DNA of 64,000 nucleotides from Haemonchus contortus (taxonomy: Eukaryota; Nematoda; Chromadorea; Rhabditida; Trichostrongylidae). Location of the stretch: positions 15,861,940-15,925,939 of the forward strand of contig LS997563.1 in the NCBI GenBank assembly GCA_000469685.2, written 5' to 3'. A model generated the notes under the pieces. That model ran no database searches. It saw only the letters and a program-made list of their open reading frames with translations, and was not told where the DNA came from. Positions 47,801 to 61,079 of this stretch are shown one piece after another (within the stretch, counting starts at the first letter, position 1; each line of letters begins with the position of its first letter). A program made the translations under genes and the position numbers.

Positions 47801-50800
47801 CCGCGCGCATTGTGCTCACTGTTTAGCGGTTACTTCGTTCAACTTAATCTATGAAGTTTGTTAGGAGCTCACGAACGTCAGCTAAAGAGAACTTGCAATT
47901 TGAAGCTCAGAGTATGAAGATATAGAACTGCAATTGATATGTAATTGTTTTCGAGTAATTCACGGCGCGGTATTGGCTGCCACACCCTTTCGCGTCGTTT
48001 CGCAATAATAAGCGCCACTGAAATTGTCTTATGAAGCTTTTGCAGCCTGCTATTTGCAGATAGTTTTCAACAGCGTTGATGTACCCAGGTGCCTGTACTC
48101 GGTCATACACATTAGGCAGTCAATGTGACCGCGGTACTTGTTCGCCGGGCTAAGCGAATTGGAGCGTTTTAAGCATGCTCAACGCTTACGTGCGATATTG
48201 TTCACCTATCGCTCAACTGCGACGGTCCATCGATATCTGTTTGTACGCCGCGTACTATGAACACTTGCTTACGCCGCAACAGTGTTTGCTATACATATCG
48301 CGCACTAACGTGTTGCAAGTGGCGCACTACCGTACACGCTTGGTACAGGGTTCCAATCCCTAGAAAAACCAAGCATTCCATGCTTTTGGAGTCGGGTATT
48401 TAGTACCATAATTGTCTGGTAGGGGAACAGACCGTATGCGATCGCATACGAGTGAGTGCTGCCTTGGGCTTCGATGTTTTTTTCCTTTTTTTCAGATTAT
48501 TCTCGTTTAATGTGCGTTAGTGAATCACTGTGTGCATTGGCTTTTCCATTCCGCTGGCAAATGGTTTACGTGCCAATACTCCCTTACTCGCAGCTCAAAT
48601 TCGTTGAGGCGCCTGTGAGTCTACTTCCTAATTTCTCCTCGTTCATCGTTCTTTTATAGATTTTCTTGGTTTCTCTACTTAAAAGACATAACTCGATCAC
48701 TAGTTTTTATTCAAGGTACCGTACGTTATGGGTTGGTGTTATGAGGAGAGCGTGCCGGAGTTTCTTTTCCAATCTAATGTATGTGTCCTCGACATCGACA
48801 CGGGGCGTACAGAATTCCCTGAAGACCTTCCCCCATTTCCTGGAGCAAAGCAACTGTGTCAAGAAATCAAATCGGCTATTGAGAGGTGGGATGCAGCAGA
48901 TAACCACCCAGGCAGAAAATATTCCTCACAACGTTGTTTGAAGGTATTCGACGCTGGACGACATGTCGAAATCTGTCATTAGTGGCACCACACCTTCTGG
49001 TTCCCCAGCAGTAACTAATCGCAGCAACAGTATCCGTCGGAACGAGGAATGGTCGGCGAAACGAATGAGTCGTTCTTTCGACAGAGACGACGTCATAGAT
49101 GATGTTATTAGTATGTTATATTTCCTTCGTATTTTGCGAATGAGTTTTTTTGTGGAATACAAGTAGAACTTGTAGGAGAGTCTGTACTGCTTTCTCCTCG
49201 TCCATCTAGGGCGGACCTTACTCCTTTGCCCTTAGAAGGTGTACTGAAGAATAACTCCACCGTTGCTAGGTAACTTAAACCCTTTCATGTTCTTTCATAT
49301 GTTATGATACAGGGAATGTGTGGATTCAGAGTGGCAGAGATAGCTCGGCGTGCTGGAGTTCTTATAGATGTGCAAGACCTTGAGCAAGAGCTGTCATGTA
49401 AAGATCAGTATGCAAACTCACCAGTTTGTAAGCAGTATTTCCAGGTTGGTGGCTCATTTCTACACTGTGAAATCCATTTATGCTCCTTTGACTTTCTGTA
49501 TGATAATTTGTTAAGAATGCTCGGCTGAATAACGCTATTCGTGAATGCGTCTTGAACAGGATTGTCTGCATGTTGTACTCTTATGAACATTTTGTCGTTG
49601 GCGGGCAAGGCTGCACAGATAAAGAAACATTCGACGAGAGCAGGTCACCATTAGGAAAGAGTTTTGTGATCATTTCGTTATAACTTGTAATTTCATAATT
49701 TTAGGGATAGTCTAGTTTGCTTTGACAAAGCATCGTTCTTATCTGATCAGCCTGACAGCCATCTGGCGTTCCTTGCTGCGTTTTTGGAAACACAGGTAAG
49801 TTACTCGATGAATTTCGTCACAGTCCAAGTGAACTATGCTTATTTGCAGATGTTCACATCGTTGATTGATGCAAAGATTCTCTCACAGTGGGAAGCTCCC
49901 GACGAGAATTTAGTACTTTTCGATTCACGAATAGCAGCTATGCGAGAGAAGCTTGGACTTTCTATGGTCCGCACGCCTACATACGAATCAACGCCACCAT
50001 TCGCTCACACTGGTAACTGTCGTCATTTTGATACGTCTGAACCCCATTGTCCTAAGGAGTGCTTCAGAGGAATTGATTTCGAAGCGAGAGGAGACGCTCG
50101 ACTACGTTGTACCGGGACCGCATGAACTCGCAGGAGCTGTGCCAATGAGATATGAAGGAGTTTGGCCTGAACAAATTAACACGGCTCTACTAGAAGGTGC
50201 CATGGGTCTTAGTCCAGCGCCTAGCCCGTGGAAGCAGCGATATCCCCGTTTGAGGCCCAAACAACAGGAGGTACGAGAATTTCTTTATGGAAAGTTTTCA
50301 ACAAGTTAGGAAATTGTTCCTAGTGTCTTAGTACACAAGCGAATCTTTTTAACCTTTTTTTATCTCCATGAAGGGCGAACAGTTTTTACTCGAATTCAGG
50401 CAGCCACAAGTCGCCCAACCAGCACTTACGGCGGGGCCGGTTTGGTTGGTGACTCTGCGCAAGTTGCTCAGCAGCAACTAAAGTTCGTGGAACAATTGCT
50501 GCGCGAAACCAAAGGCTAGTAATTGATCTATTTGCTTCTAAATGTACTTTTTTCCAAACTGAAAAGGTGATTGGAATCTATAGGCAAGACGAAGCGCATG
50601 CTTGTGGATAAGATGGGGAAGGAAGCTGTACAGTTGGGTCACCTAGATGCTGGCATAACAGGTGTTGAAGAAAATACTCTTGTGGCATCGTTTTGTGACC
50701 TGCTGGAGAGGATATGGGCACATGGTTTGATTAAGAAACAGGTATTTTCAATGCCTTCGCCTTGAGAAAACATGATGAAAGCTCTTTTCCAAGTAAGAGT

Positions 50801-53800
50801 GTGACTGCTTCCATTAATATTTTAGGGAAAGTCTGCGCTCTGGAGCTTTGTGCTTCAGCATCAAGATTTAGAGAAAACTTGTTTGTCGACACGGACCATG
50901 TCATCATCCATGCTTACTCCAGGTACTTTCTTGTAGAATTTGCTCATGTTAATGTTAGAGATTCGAGTGAATGTGACCAGATGGAATTAGATTAATAGTT
51001 TTTCTTCCATTGTTGTACATACATCGTTTCCTTTGTGATTCTCTCGAAGATTCCTCTTTATTTCGCTCCAGCTCTAGCATGGCTGGTGTTCAGGAAGCGT
51101 CTAGAACGTAAGATTTTTAAAGTTAGGCGTGCGTAGGCTGCTGTGAAAGTGTAAAAGGGAGTCGATTGTTGGCTGATTTACTGTGATTAGTCTGCTAAGT
51201 GATTCGATATGCGGTGTACTGTTGCTGTTGTGCCTACAACCATGCTTTAAAGGCAAACCTCTCGTCATTCAATGTTCAAGTCCCTCCAACAGAGAGAGCG
51301 CTGAGTCTCGCGCGAACAAGGTTTTGGGAACGGTTAAATCCACCTGTTCAGTTATACCTGTTGAGCGAGTGGCATCACTAATAATGAATTTTTCCGATGG
51401 AGATGTCCGGGACGAATCTAATTCATTAGCATCGATAGCATAACATATGTTCTTGAATTCTGAATAGTAGAGAAGTCACAATCCCATTGTTATGGTGGGT
51501 TTCGTTTCGCTGCTCCACTGAAACACCATCTGGTACCTTACCTTTGAGTATCATTGAGTGGTCGACACTACCTTCCGCGCTCAGTGACTGCTGCATCTCA
51601 TGAAGCCCAACATGCAGGTTTTTTTGGTTGAGCGATGAACTCATCCAATTACTCTTATTTCGGACTACTTGTGACATTTGTCCAAAAAGTATTGAGTAAG
51701 ACACATCTAGTATGTTGGCGCTACGTATCATATTTTTTTGCGTGCAGAACTTGTTGCATTTCTACTCATATATGAGGCTTGAGCACAGTCTACGGGAGGT
51801 TTGCCTTCAACTGTGACGCTACAATGTTAAGGAGGGTTTAGCTATTACCTTACCGATTGATGGTGTTTGCTAAGTCTAAAACAGTGCGCTTCTTTGATGA
51901 CTCATTCGGGTGACTTGATGACTAGCTCACATCTGATATTCTCACATGAATGCTGTGAATCATTTTGCCGTAAGATTAATTAGAAGCAGAAATGAACATC
52001 GCAATTGTGGCTATAACCAACATTGAACCGAGCTCATGGCAGGCTCTATCGGAAACCTTATTCAGCATTGACCTTCGTCTTTCGTACGACAAGTAAAAAA
52101 TTACTGATACTCGGCTCAGATGGTCTTACCTTAAAGGCACACTTCACGATAATTTATGTAATCCAGATAGTGACGAAGAATGAAGGTGAGATGAAAAATA
52201 GTGCGATGAAGGCGAAGGAACTGCGTGAATCGGTGTTTCCAAAGTGAAAAAAAGACTTCGAAAAATCGTTAAAAAGGGAGCTAGACGAGAAAGAGACCAG
52301 AAAAATTAAGAGGAGTGGGGTGTTCTGACGAGCAATACAATGTGTCTCACAGCTTGCGTGTGGGTCCTGGTGTGAATAGCAGACTATGGTAAGCAAAAAT
52401 ATTCACTTATAAGCATAACTAAACAAAAAAACCTTGTAACAGCAGAACAGCTCACCTTTTTCAGCCTCTTGAGGTAGAAAATTAAAAAAGGGATCACGGC
52501 AGTAAAAAGAATAACAGAGGAAAAAAGAATGGAAGAAAAACATCGCTTCATCACTCGGCGATCATCTGATTGTGTGTGAGTCCTAGAACGAATGATTGCA
52601 ACCTGTACCGCCTCGACACTCATCTGACGTGACATCGATCGAGGGCGGGAAGGCCGCGCGAACCGGACGGGGCGTTCACTAAGCCCTAACCGTCGAGTCT
52701 TCGAGCGCGAGAGGGTCCTTTTTATTACACTTGGGGGCCACTGAGTGAGTAGTCCTAGGGGAAGATATCGTGAACCGTGCCTTTAATCGATTTGGTGCAG
52801 TGAAGTCATGCAAAGGACGAAAAAATGAACGGGATTAAATAGATGATGATAGGGAACTGCCAGATATCAGAGTTTGTGATAAGCCAGAAGTTCATAGTAG
52901 CATTAATGAGCTCACTCCCGTTTTAATAACTTTCGACGAGATCCCTTCAAAATTGCTGGTGCCCCATGTGCTTTTTTTTCCCAAGTGATGAAATTTCTAA
53001 AAGTTGAGTCAGTGTGAAGAAGAGAGCGTCATAAGCCATCTCTTTCAATTGTAAGCCTCAATGAGGTATTTCGAAAGAGTCTGTAGACAAGTCGTGTTTG
53101 ATTGGAGATACTGCTTTCTGTGTTCGTTTGTGATTGTGGTGGAACAAGTGTTTGTAACAGGCGACGGTCCACGAGGTGCAATGAGACGATGTCCATCTCT
53201 ACCACATTGCGAGGTGCCTGCGCCAGTGATACTACAGCCGGCGAACGAAAACGATTTTGTGGGCGCTCTGTCTGAAATCGTGGAATCGATTCAACGTGAG
53301 CTAGGAAAAGCAGATGAGGAAAACGCACCTGCATGGTCGCGTTCTATCTTAAGAGCTGCCAATTTTCTCGCCGATAAATTGACCAACGAACCAAAAGAAG
53401 AAGCGCGAGGCGTGCTTTCAACAGCGTTCGCACAGAGGCCACCAACTTATCCGAAATCGGTGATGAAGAAGTCGAACTCTGTCAGCGGTGGGTTCAATAG
53501 GTTCATTCAGTGTACATACTGACAAAAAACTTAACAGTTTGACCTAATAAAGGGCTTGCGTGGTTGACAACGTCCTTTCTTTCTGCGTGTTGGTCGGTGT
53601 CGGTGCACTTTGCAGTTATGTGGTTGTCTAGTGTGCATGCTGTTGAAACTAACAAAACTCTTTGCAACTGGCTTTGTTCTAAAAATTGACACAGCATTGG
53701 CTTTTTAATTGAGTGACTTGTGCAAACTGTAATATCGCTGCTTTTGTTTGTGTTGCAACTGTTTTGTAGTCTGTAATATTTCTCGCCTGTTCAGACTTCA

Positions 53801-56800
53801 CCAACTCCAGCTGGAACAGTGAAATAGGAGCTAACCCGGAGGTCACTGGTTCTCCTCGCAGGCGCTCTCAAAGTCGGCCACGTAGCCCTGAAATGGGCGC
53901 TCGTGTTGTGTTAGCTCCGCTTCCAACCCACGTTGCTTATGACCTCAAGTTTGTGATCTGCATTATTAAAGATGATAGGTTATTTCGAAAAATTTCTCGT
54001 CATTTAGGAATGTTTTGCGAATGACGGAAATCAAAACTGATATTGGCTATGCGCGTGCGTTCGTTCGCCTTGCTCTGGAGCGTAAGCTTCTCCATCGTCA
54101 TCTGGCTACACTTCTGGGGAACAACAGGCTGTTAAGGTATATTGCTCATTCCGTTCTCGTATCAATAATTTTTCACCGATTTGTCTCCGTACACTAACGC
54201 GTGCGTCACAACAAAGAACACATCCAGCACAAAAGGTTAGCAAGTTATGGAAAAAAGTTCGGCTTCGATGGAACTTGAACCCATGCTTGTGTTTCCGGGC
54301 AAAGTGCGCTCTATCACTCACACTACGGCAGCAGTTAACAAATATTGTATTAATATCGGGTCAAAACGTCTAACTCAGTTATGATTTTTTGAGTCTGAGC
54401 TCAACCCCTCGTTTTCTCCTTAATTTCTTTTGTGGACCCATTCCTAACCTTTGGCCGTTTTCCCAGGGCTTGAACTCTATGGAAGGGCCCACTCCGCTGC
54501 AGGTCTCTCTCCTTGTTTGCGGAGCTCCACTGAGCTCACATGTGTCTTGTTGATCTTGCCCTGTGGGCAACCCTATAAGGTTTCATAATAGCTTAGACAC
54601 CGCGGAAAAATGGGCGGAAGTGAGGGTGAACAAATGAACTGAAGGAAGCTCACCGGTGGTGGGCGGAGCGTTCTTACGGTGGGCAGTGCTTCCCACATAA
54701 TATCATTCTCGATTCAGCGAAAGCGTGGAGGCCAGAAAAAATACACGGAGTGTGCAAATCCTCATACATGCTGTGCATACGTAAACAGATCCCCCATAGT
54801 GGGCGTGGCACGCATCCAAATTGGGTTCTATTCAAAAATTCATAACTTTGTTTAAAAACGTTCTATAAAGTGAAGAATAGATAGTTAGGAGCTATAGAAG
54901 AAATGTGGTAAAATCGAATGGGCGGGGCATGTACTAAGATGGGCGGATCTGAGATCAAAACATTCAAAAAAGTTCTGGAACGCGGGTAATGAGTTTTTGG
55001 GGGCCGTGTTCGACTCTTCGATGTGGGCGCACTAAGGTGGGCGGAGCTTAGATTAAGTACTCGCAATTTATTCCGAAGACGTGCCTAACGTTCCACAATC
55101 TTTCTGTTTATGAATTCATCGTCATTACTCACTGCCTATGAAATCATCGATACTTACTTAATGCAAAGAATTCGCTTCTGTATGTCTAACTGAGCCAGAA
55201 TTCGGTATTGCTGAAGGGGTCTGGCTAACTTTAGGATGACAGGGAATTTGGGAGAGATCATCAGAGCTCATATGAGCTTAAGGGAACTCCGCTCGCAAGG
55301 AGGAGATGATTCATCTGAATAGGCGGTGCATAGGAAGAACTTCGTGATTTTGTTCCAAAATGCCCACACCAAGAAAATGGCAAAGCCTAGGAATAGGTGA
55401 ACAAGTTGGCGAAGGAGACCCATCCGCGGTAAGCGGGCGTTCTCGAACCTTTTGCAAAAGCTTCTAGCCCACCACAGCCTAATTCCAGTGAAGCTCAGAT
55501 TTCAAAACCATTTCTGTTTGGCGCGTTTTTGTTATGACGCAGTGTGCGGAGCCCAATTGGGATTATTATCAGGCTCAACACAATAGCTAAATAACGAAAT
55601 TGTCCTGACGCAGTAACGGCCAAAATAATGTGTTGATTATATCTTCATGTAATATTTCAAGTCTTTGTTTTGTTATGAAAATGATTTGATTTTGGTCGAA
55701 AAAAACATCTCTTCGTAGAATTGTATATCTGTGTCACTTCTGTTCAAGTTCAGTGGGGTTGAATCCAGCAACTGACGACTCTTCATTCAATCCCCTTTCC
55801 TTCGCCATACATATGCTTTTGCCCTTTTGTCTTTTCGGCTTGCACTTACTCGTTTCATTTCGTCCCATTTTGACATACCCCTGAGACGGTTCCGTCCGTT
55901 TCAGAGCTTTTTACTATTCTGAATCTTTTGTCCAACTTTGAAAATCACGCGCAGAAACGTGCTGAGGAGTTATGCTATTTGGAGCTCTAGCGTTGTAGCA
56001 CTTATGCTATTAATCACTTTATGTTTTTTTTTAAATGAAATCGTTTCTCTTTCAGTGAGCTCTACAAACAATATGCTTTCGTTCGGTGTGAAGATGAGCG
56101 CGAACAGTTTCTTTATCACATATTGTCTCTCAACGCTGCTCAGTTCCGTTGCTTCACGAACACCTTTACTAAAACGAGTACGCTATCTTTTGAATTTTAT
56201 CGCTTGAAGGCACCAGAGTGACTTAATTTCATTTGCTCTATGTGTGCAAAGTAAGATATGTTATGGCATGGCTGGCTTGCATCGAAGCTATTCAAAACAA
56301 CCTTCGAGAAATCAAATTGTTCCCTAAGCTTTTGCTAGATCGTAATTGGGCTATTTTAGAGATGGATTACCAGGTCGTAATAGTAACTGGTGGTTGGAGG
56401 GGATCGCTGCCAGCAGTATGGGTTACAGTAAGTTTACAGTAGTGTCGTGTTTGATGTTTTTTGTTTCGAAAACTGTTATGCTCATTCACAAGTGTGTTGC
56501 TGTTAAGGTAGGAGGAAGTCTGTGCAGTAGTCCCCAAATCAATCTACCTGCTAACACGCCGCTGTTCAAGTTCGATGTAAGAAAACAAACTTTTTTTCAT
56601 CATTCGTTAAACCATTATCGACGTTTCTTTTAGCACAAAAACCTTGGAGTCCTTTCAACTCTTCGAATTGGTCATGCACCAGGTCCAGAGAAACCTCCGA
56701 AGTGGTATTTGGAGTATGTGAGTATCGAACTTTTTTATAAGCGTTCTAGAAATCAGTACCACTAATTTGGACTTCTTGAATCCAGCAAAATAACATGTGC

Positions 56801-59800
56801 CTTAACATCTTTGCTTCTTGCTAATTCTTACCTTTCGGGTGGCTTCCTGGAAATTCTTACCTTTTGGGTGAATCATAAGTATTGGAGAAAGAAGTATATT
56901 CTTGCCGATTTTTTCGTTTTTTGTTTTCTTGTTAGAAGCATCAGAAACTGGCACCAGAACTCCTAATTGCACTCAGTTTGTGACACCAACGCTTGCGAAA
57001 ATTTTAAAAGCCTATCTGATCTGTTCAATGCCATGCTAGCATTGCAAACGATCTAAAAGTGTTGTAGTCGATTTGATAAATTAATTTCGCCTGTGCATTT
57101 ACTGTAACTATTGAGGCATCAGAGTAAAAATGGACATCTGTTTTAGGTTATTGTACGCAACGAAATAACTGGTCAGATGTACCGATTCCCTTGTGGGCGA
57201 TGGTTTGGTCAAGGTGTTGAGGACAGCAGGTGGTTCGGAAACGGCTGCGACGTAAGCTTGGAAAGGTAAAAATCATTTTTCTCTGTCTTGTTGCTTTGGT
57301 ATTGTCTCAGAATTCAAATATATCAATACACAAACAGGCAACAAGTAGTTCGTTGTCACCGGGTAAATCACTAGGTGAAGTGCATGCTACTTTTCAATAT
57401 ATTTTTTTCTAAAAATTTTCCGAAATTCACTTTTTTTAAAGGCCATCACTGTTTTATTGGTACTTCAACGGCATGCTCACAAGCGAGGGCTAGTTGCTGA
57501 AGGTTCACAAGCGGGGGCCAGTTGCTGAAGGAAAGCTGTTGCTTATGAGATATTTAAGAAAAGGGTATTTTTTCTGCACAAATTGGGTAGGGTATTGCCT
57601 TACCATTGAAAGGAACGATAACAAAGTCGGCATATTCTCTGGCGGGTGACCAGGATACCTTATTTGCATTTGCTGCGTTTATTAATGCAAAAGAAAAGTG
57701 ACAGCTTACTCAGGAAATTATTTTGGTCTTCGTTGCCCAAACAGTCATCTTTCAGGCTGTTAGTAGCGGAACCCATATGTGATGATGATGGTGCCGATTC
57801 GGCGTTCAGTACCGTGCCAAATTCCCCAGCACGAAGTGCTAGGCGCGGGCGAGTTTCATCACGCAGTCAAACTCCTCAGCGGGAGCGTAGTCCTTCACAA
57901 AGCCGTGGACTTGATTCGACGACTAATCGAAGTAATTTTCCAGTCTTGCATGCTACATACAGCTACTTCTCTACTCTGCCGTTTTAACAAAGTTATCGTT
58001 GAATTCAGGAACTCGCATAACGGAGATCCAGCAAATTCTTGGGGAGGCCGTCAATTCTTTAGTAAAATATTACTATAGCGAAAAACACTCGAAAAGCGAA
58101 TTGGCGCATTTGTTGTGCGGAGAGCGTGGTCTAGTAAACGCTATAGAGCAGGTAAAAAATTGAAAACGCTCTCATCTTTTCTATTCACTTTTCTCACTTT
58201 CGACGATTTTTTTTGTTTATTGCATATTTTCTGTAGGCCTTTCAATTTGGTCGACATGGAACTGTGTGGTTGTTTCGACAGCCTTCACCGTGGGACTATG
58301 TCGGTGAGTGTCAAACTTTTATCTTTCTTTATCGTTTCTTTCTGATGTGACTCAGAATTTGTTTTTCGCTTCCATTTGTAAAAGAGGTATACTGTTTCGA
58401 GCTTTATATACACGTTGACGTGGCGATACTCTCGTTAATCAGGTTTATTATGGTGAATCTGCTGGGACGGTCTACCATTGAGCATCGTTATTTTCAGATG
58501 TTGGGGAAGCTGGCACTTACTCATCCCTAATGCCAAGAACTAGTTGCAGCGTCTATCAAACCTAAAGAACACCCATCACAATGATGTTGCTTTTATAAAT
58601 TTTGAAATGGACAGAAACGTCAGGCTTTGAGGAGTCGAAGGGAGTATGTATCATTATAATGGCGAAAAAGCAACTAGAATTCCAGCTAAAAGTTATATTA
58701 AAGCATTCACCAAGGGCATGCTAATTAGACTATGCGCAGCTGTTCTGCTCTCCTGCGCCCTCGCTCAGCGATACTGCTTGCAATCAGATACAGCCAGGAA
58801 GGTTTTCTTTCAATTGTGAGTTCGTGGTCGACTCGTGGTTGAAGGCAGTGAGGCTCTGCTAAAAGAATGTTATTGTTATTGATTATTTCCCATTCTCGCA
58901 GCGATTATTTGGAATCACCATGGACGAGACCTTATCGTCATCACCGTCGCCACTTATTTGAGCTGGTCATTGGACGACGGCAATCTTCAAAACGTTAGAA
59001 TACTAAACACCATGCACCGCTCCAGTCATTTTGATATCGAGGGAATCTATCAAAATTCTGCACTGATGGAATACCCAAAATTCGGAAACTGAAGAGCAAC
59101 AAATAAGAGGCGGCCCGACTCCATCGCTCTTGCAGTACGCTGAAAATTTAGCAGCGCTAGACCGACAAGGATGTTCCCGCCGTTCTGCATTGATATTATG
59201 CTTTTCCCCCTTTTTCCAAGCAAGTGTTATTTTCGCTATTGATGCATCTATGCTTCTATCCGAGACCTATTCTCCGCTTCGTTATGAACTGTTCCTTCAA
59301 AAACAGAAGATCCCTGGAAAAAGACTATTTCCCGCAGTTTCGTTTCTGCAAGTGTTCCCGCACGACTAATTGAGCAATTTGACTCGAAATAGACACCATC
59401 AAATGATGTAAAGCTCTCTGCGTATTCCTCACATAGATTTCGTCACCGTATTCGAAGAACTTGCATTCGTGATCGAAACCAGTGCATCAGCAATCCCTAC
59501 TCGGTGTTTAACTTTTTGCTGAGCAGACCTTTAGGTTTAATACCTGCTAGATGTGCTCAGCATCTTGGCTATATCACCAAAACGGTGAATTTAGACTCTT
59601 CCTCTTTGTGAAGTCTACGTCCTCATCTCTCTTCGGATGTCCAATGCGAGTTGCTAGCCTTTAAGATAATGTAGGCATCTAATTTGTTTCATAGTGCGCA
59701 GTGAATGAACGGAAGGCTTGCTTCTTCTTGGCTTCTAGGTTTTAGGGAGGCGTTCTAACTGGTTTGGGAAAGTACTCCCACATTATGGCGCCTTCGCGGG

Positions 59801-60768
59801 TAGTATACCGGTTTAGAGCCCTAAACTTTTTGCAGGAGAAATGTGCTTTTCACGTAAGTCAGACCAAGTAACCGTAATAAGCCTGAACTTCACATCGTCA
59901 CGGAGATTCTTTACGCTAAATGCTACGTTTCTCTTGAAGATGAACATGGAAAAGTGATGCAATTACAGAAGTCCTTCCTCATTGATGTATTTCTTCTTTT
60001 TTCTCAATTGAAATTCTTTTTACCTTTTTCTTAACGTTGCATGGGTTTTCCTTCTCGCCTCTTGTTCGAAATCTCTAAGGCAACATTTTGATTTTCAAAA
60101 ACAATTTCCTTCCGCGGAAGCCCTCATCGTCACGGGACGGAGGTGAGCGTTACACCTGCTTCACTTCGCCATTCTCATGAAGAATATTTGTTCGTGGAGT
60201 ATATTTTCTTTTTGATTCTCAATGACATCACTTTAGTAAAGAATTTTCCTGAGTTTTCTTTATAACCAACCCGGATAAACTTATAAGGCGAAATCGCTGA
60301 TACAGTGGTGTAATATGTGATCATAATTCTTTCAATATTATTCAGATTTACTGTTAAATGTTGTTATTCTCCTTTAAACCTCCTCAGTGTCGACCACTTT
60401 TTTAACACTCACAGTGCTCACAATCAGTTGTTTTCTTTTCATTCCCCTTTATTCAGCCGCGACTATTGACAACTCTCGCCATGTCCATCCATCTTTTCGG
60501 GCGGGACAGTACTATATTCAAAACACCCAGATCATTTCAAGTTGCACTTGCTGCTATCCTCTGCACCAATTGTTATTCACTGATTACCGAATATTTCAGA
60601 GAAGGTCTGTGTTTTTTTGATGGACTTGCTGCGACGGCGTGATACTACGTGGACCCGCGAACAGCGTGAGCTCATAACACATGCTCTGAGGCTTGTACGT
60701 CGAATTTCGGAGCGGAGTGCTCTTGGAAAAGATGCGAAGTTCCACGTCTTTGTTCTTCTCACCATAAG
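44897..60768 (+). CDS. DENND5: DENND5 (Rab6-interacting protein 1 type) DENN/RUN/PLAT protein, 3' end missing
   Basis: Rab regulator of Golgi and endosomal traffic. 32 phase-consistent exons give at least 1,384 residues: 44897-44980, 45062-45223, 45298-45426, 45664-45790, 45844-45931, 46333-46507, 47225-47314, 47387-47462, 48496-48614, 48716-48885, 48944-49110, 49164-49269, 49330-49444, 49516-49643, 49705-49795, 49850-50012, 50068-50270, 50400-50514, 50584-50741, 50826-50922, 53161-53487, 53795-53948, 54008-54136, 56056-56177, 56360-56427, 56508-56576, 56634-56717, 57147-57229, 57756-57931, 58009-58151, 58237-58303, 60600-60768. u[18 protein letters not shown]; c[24 protein letters not shown]; d[18 protein letters not shown]1 [23 protein letters not shown] about 1,098-1,200 (PCGRWFGQG); RUN2 to [13 protein letters not shown]1 holds a loop about 120 residues longer than in vertebrates (exons at 53,161 and 53,795). 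Two introns use GC-AG. The last exon is probably beyond the window. Confidence 0.95.
47315..47386 (+). other. 72-nt GC-AG intron of DENND5 that is open in frame
   Basis: Removing it joins SLASMFQ to [11 protein letters not shown], as family comparison requires. The donor reads CAG|GCAGGT, a GC donor. The 72 bases contain no stop in the coding frame, so retention would add 24 residues. Confidence 0.6.
48250..48365 (+). repeat. possible tRNA-derived repeat fragment
   Basis: GGGTTCCAATCCC near 48,350 resembles a B box. No cloverleaf is visible. Lies in a DENND5 intron. Confidence 0.3.
50923..53160 (+). other. large DENND5 intron with repeats
   Basis: The flanking exons join in phase without an extra exon. 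A small possible exon at about 51,072-51,110 was considered but lacks family support. The intron contains the TTAA element described separately. Confidence 0.5.
52135..52782. mobile_element. 648-bp TTAA-flanked MITE
   Basis: Flanked by TTAA at 52,131-52,134 and 52,783-52,786. Termini AGGCACACTTCACGATAA and the inverted ATATCGTGAACCGTGCCT match apart from two positions. No transposase is encoded. TTAA duplication is typical of piggyBac-type elements; the family is inferred. Confidence 0.75.
54261..54333 (-). repeat. tRNA-like pseudogene or SINE head
   Basis: Minus strand has GTGAGTGATAGAGCGC and the B box GGTTCAAGTTCC (54,270-54,281) at tRNA-like spacing. The acceptor strands (GCTGCCG and CGAAGCC) pair poorly, so it is not a sound tRNA. 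Lies in a DENND5 intron. Confidence 0.55.
54600..55060 (-). repeat. dispersed copies of the CCGCCCAC satellite
   Basis: Repeated GGTGGGCGGAGC-type blocks with AACATTCAAAAAAGTTCTGGAACGC-like spacers are the reverse complement type of the array at 61.1-61.5 kb. Lies in a DENND5 intron. Confidence 0.65.
58304..60599 (+). other. large DENND5 intron, nothing recognised
   Basis: Flanking exons (ending DYV and starting EKVCVF) join in phase. Short ORFs such as 59,130-59,369 have no family match. Confidence 0.5.
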
Positions 60769-61079
60769 GTATTCTTTCTACTCCCGCCACTGAGTGTTTT
60801 GGAATTTCCTTTGGTTTTCGTCAGTATTATTATTCATCTGTATATTTTTTGACCAGTTTGGCTATGCACGCTAACGCGCGCAGTATATGTCGATGGCCAC
60901 TTATCCACGATGGAGTCATTCAGCGGAATGTTGGATAATCAGAATAAGATAGTTCTCTCTAGATTCGAACGCTGAACTGCTGATAGCATCACGCTCGATA
61001 TATTTGAGCACAGTTATTAGTGGTTGATCATAGCTCCGTCCATCTTAGTGCAAACCCTTTCCATAATAAACTTGACCAC

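Noticed and set aside
48886..48943. Reading DENND5 exon 10 on into the ORF ending near 48,980
   Set aside because: It meets a stop, whereas splicing 48,885 to 48,944 keeps frame and gives the expected linker.
54261..54333. Functional tRNA gene
   Set aside because: B box is good but the acceptor and anticodon stems do not pair.
60858..60940. Short terminal exon for DENND5 after 60,768
   Set aside because: Phase fits, but the 28-residue product does not resemble the conserved C-terminus; the true last exon is more likely beyond the window.
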